Positions 17,608 to 25,501 are shown, counted from the stretch's first letter. The stretch is 64,000 bases of DNA from JAPPLB01 sp965204095 (GCA_965204095.1 OZ241991.1:2604001-2668000), one strand, 5' to 3'. Program-made: numbers and translations. The notes: a model not told the origin generated them from the sequence alone.

Positions 17608-19644
17608 ATGCCCAAACGATCAGTCAAGACCCCACCCCCAGTCGAAGAACGGATCGTCCCCGACGCGGTGATCCGCGAACTCTACGACAAGATGCTTCAC
17701 ATCTACTACGTCGAAGAGCGCATGAAGGTCTTCGTCAAGCAGGGCAAATGCACTTTCAACGCTCCCACTCGCGGGCACGAGAAGGTCCAGGCCGGAATCC
17801 CGATGCTCCTCAAGCCCGGGCACGACTGGTTCTATACCTATTATCGGGAAAAGGGAGTCGCCGTTTCCCTCGGCATGGACCTCAAGGACCTCTTCCTGGG
17901 GATGCTCAGCCGCGACGGAGATCCGAACTCCGGCGGCGTCAACATGCCGGAGCAATGGTCGTCCCGTGAACTGAAGCTCGTGTCTCAGACCGCTTGTACC
18001 GGCTCCCAATATCTCCCCGCCGTCGGCATGGCCAAAGCCTGCAAGGAGAACGCTAAGGGCCAGCTTGTCTACGTATCGTCCGGCGAAGGCGCAACAAGCG
18101 AAGGAGAGTTCTTCGAGGCATTGAACTGGGCTCAGCGCGAAACGCTCCCGGTGCTCTTCGTCGTGCAGAACAACGGCTACGCCATCAGCGTGCCCCAGGC
18201 CAGCCAGACCTCGTCGAAAGTTCATCGTATCGCCGAGGGCTTCGGGATGCGGGCCCATCCGCTCGACGGCACCTGGTTCGAGCCGATGTACCAGATCCTG
18301 CCCGAAGTCATCCGGAACATTCGCGACGGCAAGGGACCGGCCTTGATCGAGTGCAGCGTGGTTCGCCTGGAATCTCATTCCTCCTCGGACGACCAGAAGA
18401 AGTACCGTTCCGAGGATGAGTTGGAGGAGATTCTGGAGCGCGATCCCGTCCTGTTGACCGAAAAGTACATCATTCGCCACCAGTTGATGACCGAATCCGA
18501 GATCGAATCACTGCGGCGCGGCATCAAGGAAAAGGTGGACCAGGCGGCCGAGGATGCCGACAGCCATCCGTTTCCCCGGCATTACGACGTACTCGAGCAT
18601 GTCTTCTCTGCAAACTCGCCTGTTTCCGAAGAACCCGACCCCGGCTTCGAGTCCGGCCATAAGGTCAGCATGGTGCAAGCCATCAACAGGGGCTTGCGGG
18701 AAGAGATGGAGCGCAACCCGAAGATCGTGATGTGGGGCGAGGACATCGGAGATCCCAAGGGAGGCGTTTTCGGCGTCACGCGCGGCCTGGGCGAAGCCTT
18801 TCCGGGACGGGTCGTCAATGCGGCTCTGGCCGAAGCGAGCATCGTCGGCATCGCCGGAGGCATGGCTACCGGCGGCTACAAGCCGATCGTCGAGATCCAG
18901 TTCGCTGATTACATCTGGCCCGGCTTCATGCAATTGCGCAACGAGATCGCAAGCATCCGTTGGCGCAGCGACGGAGTCTGGGACTCCGCGATGGTCGTTC
19001 GGGTCGCCGTCGGCGGATACATCAAGGGCGGCCCCTGGCATTCGGCGAATATCGAGTCCTTCTTTGCCCATATCCCGGGCTGGTATATCGTCTATCCCGC
19101 CACCGCCGCCGATGCCAAGGGACTCGTCAAGACGGCCGCGCGAGCCGAAGACCCGGTCCTCTTCCTGGAGCACAAAGGGCTGTATCGCCGGATGGACGCC
19201 CGTACGCCGGAGCCCGGCAGCGATTATCTCGTCCCGTTCGGCAAGGCGCGCGTGATCAACGAGGGCTCCGATCTGACGATCGTCTCCTGGGGAACGGCTG
19301 CTCATCTGTCCAAGCGGGTTGCCGAGCAGTTTGCAGAGGAAGGGTCGGCATCCGTGGAAGTGATCGACTTGAGAACGCTCATCCCCTGGGATCAGGAGTG
19401 CGTTTTCGAGAGCATCCGGAAATCCAGCCGCGTGCTCATTGCCCACGAGGACACCCTGACGATGGGCTTCGGCGCCGAAGTGGCCGCCAGGGTGGCGGAT
19501 GAATGCTTCGACTCGCTCGATGCTCCCGTGGGCCGCGTCGGAGCCAAGGATTGCTTCATCCCCTCGGCCGCCAACCTCGAGCTCGAAGTGCTGCCTTCGG
19601 TGGAAACCATTCGCGCCGCAGCGGAAAGAATCTTGGCTTACTGA
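17608..19644 (+). CDS. fused E1 alpha/beta subunits of a thiamine-dependent 2-oxoacid dehydrogenase
   Basis: A 678-residue protein joining the two chains that are usually separate in pyruvate or branched-chain 2-oxoacid dehydrogenase E1. The alpha part (1-340) has the thiamine diphosphate/magnesium motif starting GEGATSEGEFFEALNW and ending VVQNNGYAIS, and the phosphorylation-loop-like SHSSSDDQKKYRS. The beta part (350-678) starts VSMVQAINRGLREEM and has MWGEDIGDPKGGVFGVT, ALAEASIVGIAGGMA and a C-terminal TPP domain with VIDLRTLIPWD. It decarboxylates a 2-oxoacid and passes the acyl group to an E2 lipoyl protein; no E2 or E3 gene is adjacent. The wording resembles branched-chain (2-oxoisovalerate) E1 more than pyruvate E1, but the substrate is uncertain. 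The fusion is known in Bacteroidetes and Acidobacteria-type genomes. Confidence 0.9.
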   Translation: MPKRSVKTPPPVEERIVPDAVIRELYDKMLHIYYVEERMKVFVKQGKCTFNAPTRGHEKVQAGIPMLLKPGHDWFYTYYREKGVAVSLGMDLKDLFLGMLSRDGDPNSGGVNMPEQWSSRELKLVSQTACTGSQYLPAVGMAKACKENAKGQLVYVSSGEGATSEGEFFEALNWAQRETLPVLFVVQNNGYAISVPQASQTSSKVHRIAEGFGMRAHPLDGTWFEPMYQILPEVIRNIRDGKGPALIECSVVRLESHSSSDDQKKYRSEDELEEILERDPVLLTEKYIIRHQLMTESEIESLRRGIKEKVDQAAEDADSHPFPRHYDVLEHVFSANSPVSEEPDPGFESGHKVSMVQAINRGLREEMERNPKIVMWGEDIGDPKGGVFGVTRGLGEAFPGRVVNAALAEASIVGIAGGMATGGYKPIVEIQFADYIWPGFMQLRNEIASIRWRSDGVWDSAMVVRVAVGGYIKGGPWHSANIESFFAHIPGWYIVYPATAADAKGLVKTAARAEDPVLFLEHKGLYRRMDARTPEPGSDYLVPFGKARVINEGSDLTIVSWGTAAHLSKRVAEQFAEEGSASVEVIDLRTLIPWDQECVFESIRKSSRVLIAHEDTLTMGFGAEVAARVADECFDSLDAPVGRVGAKDCFIPSAANLELEVLPSVETIRAAAERILAY

Positions 19645-19666
19645 CCCGAGACATCCTCCTCCTCAA

Positions 19667-19721
19667 GCGGCATTGACACCAGCCCGAAGGGTTCCTCTTA
19701 CAGGTTCCACACCCTGGCGGA
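19667..19721 (+). repeat. module H, copy 2
   Basis: A near-duplicate of 11176-11230, sharing TTGACACCA, CCCGAAG, GTTCCTCTT and the closing GGCGGA phrase. It starts 22 bases after the E1 stop codon and is followed directly by a heptad tract. Together with copy 1 it shows that this module too prefers gene 3' ends. Confidence 0.6.
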
Positions 19722-19725
19722 GAAA

Positions 19726-19782
19726 AAGTTTTACTAAAAACCAAAAACCGAAAACTGAAAACTGAAAACTGAAAAAACTGCC
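19726..19782 (+). repeat. AT-rich heptad tract (ACTAAAA/ACTGAAA type)
   Basis: A strict 7-base period: ACTAAAA, ACCAAAA, ACCGAAA, ACTGAAA, ACTGAAA, ACTGAAA. The tract is strongly purine/pyrimidine biased and sits between the convergent E1 and DUF72 genes, 15 bases from the DUF72 stop. The same type of tract recurs at 23741, 24745, 25790, 27700, 30270, 31175 and 35105. Confidence 0.8.
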
Positions 19783-19797
19783 CTAACGGTCCGCCGG

Positions 19798-20769
19798 CTA
19801 TTGAGTCACCAGTACCGGCCCGGCGCCCGAAGCCGCGGCGTACCGCGAACGCGAGACCGGCATGAAGAGCGACCGCTGGACCGGCTCGGTCTTTGCGATG
19901 GCATGCAGCTCGGGGTAGTGGGCCAGGAGTTCCAGCGGGGCTTCCACCGGCTCTTCGTTCGTCATCTCGATCAGATCGAGCGCGTTGACGACCGCCTTGT
20001 CCTGAAAGTGATTGCTGGTGACGACGTAGGTTCTGCGGGCCTGTCCGGCGATCTGGTCGATGCGCGTTTTCCACTTCGCCAACTGCTTGCGGGAATAGAG
20101 ATAGTTGGAGCGGGCATCCACCCGCCGTATGCCGCTGCGGCCGTTGGCGTCGCTGTCGTGGCGGAGCCACTCCTGATAGTTGCGGCCGTGGAACCGCACG
20201 TAGCCGACTGGCGAAGTGACGTGGGCCGTTGGCGGCAGGCAGTGGTCCATTTGGGGTTGGTCGATGTTGCAGAAGCCGATCCGTTGATCGATCAGCAGAT
20301 CGAGCGAGGGATGCGAGTTCCAACTCGAATGCCGGAACTCGGCGACGAGAGGGAAATGTCCGAAAGCCCGCTTCAGCCGAACAACGTAATCGCAGTTTTC
20401 CTTGTTGAGTCGAAACGCCCAGGGGAACTGCATCAGCAGACAACCAAGCCGCCCCGTCTCGGCCAGAGGGGCGATGCCGTCGCTGAACTGCTTCACCTCG
20501 CCGCGCAGGAGCGTGCGCTCGTGAGTAAAGCCGCGGTACAGCTTGACCGTGAACTGGAAATCGCGGCGATGCTCGACCTTGCGGACCCACAACCGCGCCA
20601 GCTCCGGCCGCAGCGGGCGGTAGAACGAGGTGTTGATTTCAATCAGCGGGAAGTAGCTGGCGAGATACGACGCTTCGTGAAATCCGGCGGGACGCAACCG
20701 GGGGTAGACGACGCCGTTCCAATCCTTGTACGACCAACCGGCCGGTCCTACTCGAAGGTTTGCCTGCAT
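19798..20769 (-). CDS. DUF72 family protein (YecE-like)
   Basis: A 323-residue DUF72 protein, a TIM-barrel family related to YecE with no settled function. Family phrases include RVGPAGWSYKDWNGVVYP at the N-terminus, FPLIEINTSFYRP, FTVKLYRGFTHER, LMQFPWAFR, EFRHSSW and YVRFHGRN. The start MQANLRVGPAGW is favoured over an upstream Met, because it begins at the conserved core and a good promoter lies just upstream (20811-20839). The tail after about residue 290 is non-conserved. It stands alone between repeat blocks. Confidence 0.88.
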   Translation of the reverse strand: MQANLRVGPAGWSYKDWNGVVYPRLRPAGFHEASYLASYFPLIEINTSFYRPLRPELARLWVRKVEHRRDFQFTVKLYRGFTHERTLLRGEVKQFSDGIAPLAETGRLGCLLMQFPWAFRLNKENCDYVVRLKRAFGHFPLVAEFRHSSWNSHPSLDLLIDQRIGFCNIDQPQMDHCLPPTAHVTSPVGYVRFHGRNYQEWLRHDSDANGRSGIRRVDARSNYLYSRKQLAKWKTRIDQIAGQARRTYVVTSNHFQDKAVVNALDLIEMTNEEPVEAPLELLAHYPELHAIAKTEPVQRSLFMPVSRSRYAAASGAGPVLVTQ

Positions 20770-20810
20770 CGGAATCTCTCTTTCTGCGTTTTTTATTCGC
20801 TTTTTATTCG

Positions 20811-20839
20811 ATTCTACTGCGAAGGCCGTCAAGTGTCAA
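20811..20839 (-). promoter_or_regulatory. sigma-70-type promoter of the DUF72 gene
   Basis: On the minus strand TTGACA is followed after exactly 17 bases by TAGAAT. The predicted transcript starts about 35 bases before the DUF72 ATG and includes an AGAGAG ribosome-binding-like stretch and two direct copies of CGAATAAAAA. This is one of the clearest promoters in the window. Confidence 0.7.
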
Positions 20840-20879
20840 GGGTTGTGTCGGAACAGTGCGGTTTTTGGCGGACTCGACC

Positions 20880-21128
20880 GGCCTGCATCTCTCGCCGCGT
20901 GGCGAGCCGATGTGCGTGAGAGGACCGTCAGCACGAGGCGCGAGCCGCTCGGCGAGCAGGTGTAGCGGCCAGATCGCCTCCTTCACTCCTCGGGCCGTGA
21001 AACACGAAATAAGGCTTTCCCGAGACACGGCCATAACGCAAGCTGCCTTAGAGCAACGGCAGTACCACTTGCTTGGGTTTTTGGGTCACGAATCACGAGA
21101 CACGAAACACGAATCACGGCTTTTATAA
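20880..21128 (+). repeat. composite repeat: left half of foldback A (copy 4), module F, heptad array
   Basis: The left end of element A (GCCTGCATCTCTCGCCGCG, 20880 to about 20962) runs into non-element sequence and then module F (about 21018-21083: AACGCAAGCTGCCTTAGAGC, ending in GGTTTTTGGGTCACG). A 7-bp-period array follows (TCACGAA, TCACGAG, ACACGAA, ACACGAA, TCACGGC). The right end of A is absent. The array ends 20 bases before the start of the Nramp-like gene, unlike most arrays, which end at stop codons. Confidence 0.75.
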
Positions 21129-21148
21129 GATTTGCGGGCTAAGATGTG

Positions 21149-22519
21149 ATGGCCCTCATGACCGCGCAGCAAGTCCGAGATCCCTATGCGTTGACATCGG
21201 CGGATGTCGAGAACCCGCCTCGCTCGCTGGCGAACCTGATTCGCAAGCTCGGTCCCGGCATCATCCTGGCCGGATCGATCGTCGGGTCCGGCGAGTTGAT
21301 CGCTACGACCGTCCTCGGAGCGGAGAACGGCTACACGCTGCTGTGGCTGATCGTCGTGAGCTGTGTGATCAAGAACATCATCCAGAACGAGCTCGGGCGT
21401 TACGCGATCGGAACCGGGGAGACCACTCTCGAGGCCTTCGATCGGATTCCCGGACCTCGCTTGGGCATCTCCTGGGTCGTGTGGCTCTGGGTGCTCATGA
21501 TCGCCGGGACGGTGCTTACGATCGGAGCCATGCTGGGCGCGATCGGTGAAGTTCTGAACATGCTCGTTCCGGCCGTCCCGATCAACGTCTGGACCTGGCT
21601 GATCGCCGCTGTGAGCGTGATGATTCTTCTCGTTGGCGAATACGGACTGATCGAGAAGATCTCCATGGTTCTCGTTTCCTACTTCACGCTGATGACCGTG
21701 CTTGCGGGAGCGATGCTCGTCACGCAACCCGAGTATTTCTCGTGGGGCCGCGTGCTCGAAGGGTTCACGTTTCAGAGACCCACCGGGGGGCTGTTGACGG
21801 CGGTGGCGGCGTTCGGCATCACGGGCGCGGGCTCCGTCGAGTTGTTCATGTACCCCTACTGGTGCATCGAGAAGGGCTATGCGCGCTTCGCCGGACCCAG
21901 GGACGATTCGACGGTTTGGCGAGATCGGGCGCGGGGATGGATTCGGGTGATGGGCGTGGACATCATCAGCTCGATGGCGCTCTATACCGTGAGCACCGTC
22001 GCTTTCTATCTGCTCGGCGCGGGAGTCCTGTTCGGAGCGGGGATCGTGCCCGAGGGTTCGGAGATGATCCGGTCGCTATCGACGATGTATACCGAAACCC
22101 TCGGCGATTGGACGCAGCCGCTGTTCCTGCTGGGGGCGGTGATCATTCTCTATTCGAGCGTCTTCGCCGCCGCGGCGGCCCACCCGAGAATGCTTGCGGA
22201 CGTGGCGGGGATGCTTGGGCTCTATGACAAGCACGACTATCGCCGCCGGTTGCGGGTCACTCATGTCTTCGTCGTGATCTATCTGATCCTTCCGGCGGTC
22301 TGCTACCTCTTCGTGGGCGAGCCCGTGATCATGGTCAAGCTCGGCGGAACAGCGGAAGCCCTGTTGCTGCCGGTCGTCGGGTTCTCGACGATCTACCTGC
22401 GCTATCGACACCTTCCCAAGGCGATCCTCCCCAAAGGCTGGCTCACCCTCGGGCTGTGGGTGACGTCAGTCGTCATGGCCTTCATGATGGCCTACGCGAT
22501 CGTCGTTCCGCTGTTGTAG
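21149..22519 (+). CDS. Nramp-family-like membrane transporter, divergent
   Basis: A 456-residue protein with about 11 hydrophobic helices and the Nramp fold by appearance (LGPGIILAGSIVGSGELIAT in helix 1). The canonical metal-site motifs of Nramp proteins, DPGN in helix 1 and MPH in helix 6, are not present. Helix 1 reads GSIVGSGEL, and the helix 6 region reads VELFMYPYWCIEKGY. It therefore belongs to a remote Nramp-related clade whose substrate may not be manganese or iron. Starts at GTG 21146, ATG 21149 and ATG 21158 are all possible; there is no clear Shine-Dalgarno. The gene ends convergently with DUF2283. Confidence 0.8.
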   Translation: MALMTAQQVRDPYALTSADVENPPRSLANLIRKLGPGIILAGSIVGSGELIATTVLGAENGYTLLWLIVVSCVIKNIIQNELGRYAIGTGETTLEAFDRIPGPRLGISWVVWLWVLMIAGTVLTIGAMLGAIGEVLNMLVPAVPINVWTWLIAAVSVMILLVGEYGLIEKISMVLVSYFTLMTVLAGAMLVTQPEYFSWGRVLEGFTFQRPTGGLLTAVAAFGITGAGSVELFMYPYWCIEKGYARFAGPRDDSTVWRDRARGWIRVMGVDIISSMALYTVSTVAFYLLGAGVLFGAGIVPEGSEMIRSLSTMYTETLGDWTQPLFLLGAVIILYSSVFAAAAAHPRMLADVAGMLGLYDKHDYRRRLRVTHVFVVIYLILPAVCYLFVGEPVIMVKLGGTAEALLLPVVGFSTIYLRYRHLPKAILPKGWLTLGLWVTSVVMAFMMAYAIVVPLL

Positions 22520-22591
22520 GCCCCAGGGGCGGAACGGCGGCCAACCCCTGCCAGCCCCGCGTTCGATGCAGGTTAATGCTCGCTTGCCGGG

Positions 22592-22798
22592 TTATGCGTT
22601 CACTTTCGGTTGATGCTCGAAGGCGAAATCCCGGATGTTGGCGCTCTCCGCTGCATGCTCAATCGTCATCGAGACCAGGTTTCCCTTTTCGTCCAGATCC
22701 AGGTAGATGTTCTCGGACACCTCTCGGGTCTCGGCGACCAACTCCGAGGTGAACTCGATCAGTGCGGTGTCGGTATCTTCAAAGTAATTGATCTTCAT
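22592..22798 (-). CDS. DUF2283 domain protein
   Basis: A 68-residue protein that fits DUF2283 from end to end: MKINYFEDTDTALIEF, then ETREVSENIYLDLDEKGNLV and SMTIEHAAESANI. DUF2283 genes commonly follow a DUF4258 or other small toxin-like gene. Here the ATG overlaps the stop of an upstream remnant in an ATGA junction, so it was once translationally coupled. The DUF2283 gene itself looks intact, although its partner does not. A toxin-antitoxin origin is plausible but unproven. Confidence 0.85.
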   Translation of the reverse strand: MKINYFEDTDTALIEFTSELVAETREVSENIYLDLDEKGNLVSMTIEHAAESANIRDFAFEHQPKVNA

Positions 22799-22971
22799 TC
22801 TCTTCCCTTTCTCGGATACCTCCGATCGAAGAATGCATTGTGAACCGTTTCCCCATCTGCAAGCAGAATGACGCGCAGACAGGTGTCGTCAGGCTGCGTA
22901 GATCGTCTCAGCAGAATTGAGAATGGACTTTCGGCGGATATAGTTCCGGCTGTTCTCGACTCCCCTCCAAG
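22795..22971 (-). pseudogene. remnant of a small gene coupled to DUF2283 (toxin-like C-terminus)
   Basis: An open frame of 58 residues with no ATG, GTG or TTG start. It ends CLRVILLADGETVHNAFF then DRRYPRKGRE and overlaps the DUF2283 start by ATGA. The ending looks like the C-terminus of a DUF4258-type or small RNase-like partner of DUF2283. The expected N-terminal half is missing, because the sequence upstream belongs to the nucleotidyltransferase pseudogene in another frame. I read it as a truncated partner gene. Confidence 0.5.
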
Positions 22972-23200
22972 TCACAAGATCGACTTGACGTCCGAATATC
23001 TCCTGCAACTCTTCCTCCATGTGGACCATGTCAAACAGCGTATGCCGGGCTTCCTCCTCGAACTACACCAGCACGCCCACGTCGCTGTCCGGTCCGAAGT
23101 CGTCCCGCAGCACGGAACCGAACAACGCCAGTTCCGTGACCTGCCAGCGTTTGCAAAAAGCAGCAAGCTGATCCTTTCGAATAGACACCTGCGGATTCAT
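22889..23200 (-). pseudogene. MNT-type nucleotidyltransferase with an in-frame stop
   Basis: Reading from ATG at 23200 gives a clean MNT-domain nucleotidyltransferase: MNPQVSIRKDQLAAFC, then the catalytic motif LFGSVLRDDFGPDSDVGVLV. A TAG at 23063-23065 interrupts codon 46, and the frame continues perfectly with FEEEARHTLFDMVHMEEEL, QEIFGRQVDLVTWRGVE and the family ending NSAETIYAA. In relatives the codon after DVLV is normally GAG (Glu), so one G-to-T change explains the stop. Such proteins are antitoxins of HEPN toxins that AMPylate their partners. No HEPN gene follows; a DUF2283 remnant does instead. Confidence 0.8.
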
Positions 23201-23319
23201 GGTGTTGTCACCTTCATCTCGGGCAACTGATCCCGGATTCGACGATACAGTATCTGGCCTTTAGTCTTCTTCCAATCTACAGACCGGAAACGCCTCCCAC
23301 CTGCACATCGCTACAACTA

Positions 23320-23553
23320 CGCCAACGATTCCAGATGCCGCCGGGCCCGATTGATCTCAACCGGCACCTTCCCGGCCGTCGGCAGGATCGGGATGCCGCG
23401 CGGATACGGGTGCATGAAGATCGAGACGAAGCCTCGCTAGCCGGTCTGCTTCAGCGCTTTAACGATCGGGCCGAAATCCAGCGGCCCTCTGCCGGCTGCC
23501 GGGCATTTGGAGCAATTCGTCTGGCTTCGAAAGCTTGCCGGAACTCTTGCCGT
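23320..23553 (-). pseudogene. broken duplicate of the C-terminal third of the adjacent TIM-barrel gene
   Basis: 234 bases closely matching 23780-24006 inside the intact gene. Two lesions are visible: a TAG at 23437-23439 where the intact gene has TAT (Tyr in GYRGF), and a 7-base tandem duplication (GCTGCCG, near 23494-23500) that shifts the frame. The copy is cut off exactly where foldback element copy 5 starts. It is clearly a non-functional segmental duplication. Confidence 0.88.
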
Positions 23554-23736
23554 CTAGCCTGCATTTCTCACCATGCGGCGAGGTGAAGTGCGTGAGAGGG
23601 CTGTCAGGGCGAGGCGCGCGCCGCTTGGCGCGCACAGGCGTACTTGACAGTACGTCGAGCACGGCAAGCAAGCGCAACGAAGTCCTGGCGGTCGTATCGT
23701 GTGCTTCGACCGTCGGGTGGTGAGAAATGCAGGTCA
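23554..23736 (+). repeat. foldback element A, copy 5 (full length)
   Basis: Full-length copy: left end TAGCCTGCATTTCTCACC, right end GTGGTGAGAAATGCAGG. It sits between the broken duplicate (left) and the intact TIM-barrel gene (right), with a short heptad tract (23741-23772) between it and the intact gene. Its position suggests that the element took part in, or recombined during, the duplication. Confidence 0.88.
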
Positions 23737-23740
23737 GTCC

Positions 23741-23772
23741 TGACCAAAAACTGAAAACTCAAAACTGGCTCC
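23741..23772 (+). repeat. short ACTGAAA-type heptad tract overlapping the TIM-barrel stop codon
   Basis: ACCAAAA, ACTGAAA, ACTCAAA, ACTGG in a 7-base register. On the minus strand the same bases read GCCAGTTTTGAGTTTT and provide the TGA stop of the TIM-barrel gene and its last residues (SQF). Confidence 0.7.
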
Positions 23773-24700
23773 CCATCTCCGCCAACGATTCCAGATGCCC
23801 CCGAGCCCGATTGATCTCAGCCGACACCATCCCGGCCGTCGGCAGGATCGGGATGCCGCGCGGATAGGGGTGCATGAAGATCGAGACGAAGCCTCGATAG
23901 CCGGTCTGCTTCAGTGCTTGGACGATCGGGCGGAAGTCCAGCGGCCCTCTGCCGGGCATTTGGAGCAATTCGTCCTGCTTCGACAGCTTGCCGGAACCCT
24001 TGCCGTGCTGCCAAGCGTAGAACATCGCCATGCGGTCGCCCAAGTCGCGAATCAGTCCCGCGATCAAACCCGGATTCTGCGGCAGGTGGTAAGGCGCCAG
24101 GGCGATCCCCAGGTGCTTTGACGGAACAAACTCGACCAGCCGCTTCACGGCGTCCGGAGAATCGATCAGGTTGTTCCCGTGATTCTCGATACCGATCGTC
24201 ACGCCGGCCTGCTCGGCGGCGTCGACATGCGGCTTGAGCCGTGCGGCGAATTCCTGGACGGCCGCCCTCAATTCCGCGCCGCTGAGGCCCTTTGGCCCCC
24301 TCCCGCCGCAGATCAACAGTTCCGCCCCGAACTTGCGGGCGACCGCCATTTCCGCTTGCAGTCCGAACGGTCCGAGGTCGTAGTGCGTCAGCACCCCGAG
24401 CTTGACTTGATGGCGCGCGAGCAGAGCCGCAAAGGCGTCGTGCCCCATGACCTCCATCTGCTCGCGTTGGTTGCCGTGGACGCGCGGCCAGATGTCGATA
24501 TGCTCGGCGCCGGTCTTGCGGACCTCCGGGACGATGCTCTCGACCGGCATCGTCCCGTACATGCAGGAGGAGAGCACATACCGGAACCCGCCCGGCGAGT
24601 TTGCCCGCAAGCCTCCACCCAAGCCGGCAACCGCTCCGGCAAGACAGCAAGCGAACCGCCTTCGATTCACGGGATTTACAGTCGTTAAGCGATGCTCCAT
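23759..24700 (-). CDS. Tat-exported sugar phosphate isomerase/epimerase-like TIM-barrel protein
   Basis: A 313-residue protein of the xylose-isomerase-like TIM-barrel superfamily. The N-terminus NRRRFACCLAGAVAGLGGGL is a twin-arginine-like signal, so the protein is probably exported folded. The barrel has AEHIDIWPRVHGN, KLGVLTHYDLGPFG, VTIGIENHGNNLIDS (metal-ligand glutamate and histidine region), and a late FVSIFMHPYPRG. The preferred start is MEHRLTTVNPVNRRRF at 24700; MKTF four codons earlier derives from a heptad repeat. The stop codon is also supplied by a heptad tract. Substrate unknown. A broken copy lies downstream and a third small C-terminal relic at 33750. Confidence 0.82.
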   Translation of the reverse strand: MEHRLTTVNPVNRRRFACCLAGAVAGLGGGLRANSPGGFRYVLSSCMYGTMPVESIVPEVRKTGAEHIDIWPRVHGNQREQMEVMGHDAFAALLARHQVKLGVLTHYDLGPFGLQAEMAVARKFGAELLICGGRGPKGLSGAELRAAVQEFAARLKPHVDAAEQAGVTIGIENHGNNLIDSPDAVKRLVEFVPSKHLGIALAPYHLPQNPGLIAGLIRDLGDRMAMFYAWQHGKGSGKLSKQDELLQMPGRGPLDFRPIVQALKQTGYRGFVSIFMHPYPRGIPILPTAGMVSAEINRARGHLESLAEMGSQF

Positions 24701-24703
24701 GAA

Positions 24704-24790
24704 GGTTTTCACGAATCACGGCCTTATGGCCTGTAAGGTTTTTCACTAAAAACTAACAACCAAAAACTAAAAACTATCCACTATTTACAG
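24704..24790 (+). repeat. heptad arrays between the TIM-barrel and glucokinase genes
   Basis: GGTTTTCACGAATCACGGCC is followed by a linker with TGTAAGG, then TTTTTCACTAAAAACTAA continuing in 7-base steps through ACCAAAA, ACTAAAA, ACTATCC and ACTATTT. The run fills the whole 90-base gap between two minus-strand genes and ends 3 bases before the glucokinase stop codon. Confidence 0.78.
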
Positions 24791-24793
24791 CCT

Positions 24794-25501
24794 TTACTCC
24801 CGCCACAGGGCGATGCCGCCGAGCAGGCCCGCGATGTTCGGCGCGATCTGGACATTGTTCGGCAGCTCGAACTCGATCTTGCGCGCGTTCCCGCCGCCCA
24901 GATAGAGCATCCGGTAACTGAAAACCCGCTCCCAGACCTTGATGGCTTTCTTCAGCCGCTGATTCCACTTCTCCTTTCCGGCTTTCTTCATGGCGGCGTT
25001 GCCCAGGCACTCCTCGTAGGTGCGGCCCTTCGAGAAGGGGTGATGACCGAACTCGAGATTCGGCACGGAATGGCCGTCGACATAGAGGGCCGTACCGATA
25101 CCGGTCCCCAGTGTGATGACCAGTTCCACGCCCTTACCCTCAATCACGCCCAGGCCCTGCACGTCCGCGTCGTTCGCCACGCGGACCGGCTTCTCCGTCA
25201 TGTCCTCCAGGGCCTTGACGATGTTGAACCCGTCCCAGGCGGGGCCGAGGTTCACCGCCTGATGGACCACGCCGTCGACCACGATTCCGGGAAATCCGAC
25301 CGAAATCCTGTCGAACTCCCCCTGGGTGGCGATTTGCTGGCCCAGCACGGCAAGCACCTTGTCGGGGGTGCGATTCTTCGGCGTCGGCTCCCGCGATCGT
25401 TCCGTGATCGGGTGCCCTTCTCCGTCCAGGACGATCATCTTCAGTCCCGAGCCGCCGATGTCGATGGCCAACGTGCGGATACCGGAGGAATCCTTCGCCA
25501 T
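24794..25501 (-). CDS. ppgK: polyphosphate glucokinase (ROK family)
   Basis: Phosphorylates glucose with inorganic polyphosphate (and often ATP). The 235-residue length and wording fit PpgK: TLAIDIGGSGLKMIVLDGEG (phosphate loop), SVGFPGIVVDGVV, VANDADVQGLG (catalytic aspartate) and LGTGIGTALYVDGHSVPN. These are followed by EFGHHPFSKGRTYEECLGN and EKWNQRLKKAI, the PpgK-like region, and LYLGGGNARKI. The cytoplasmic product feeds glycolysis. It lies upstream of the TIM-barrel gene on the same strand, with only heptad repeats between them. The start MAKDSSGIRTLAID matches the family N-terminus. Confidence 0.9.
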   Translation of the reverse strand: MAKDSSGIRTLAIDIGGSGLKMIVLDGEGHPITERSREPTPKNRTPDKVLAVLGQQIATQGEFDRISVGFPGIVVDGVVHQAVNLGPAWDGFNIVKALEDMTEKPVRVANDADVQGLGVIEGKGVELVITLGTGIGTALYVDGHSVPNLEFGHHPFSKGRTYEECLGNAAMKKAGKEKWNQRLKKAIKVWERVFSYRMLYLGGGNARKIEFELPNNVQIAPNIAGLLGGIALWRE

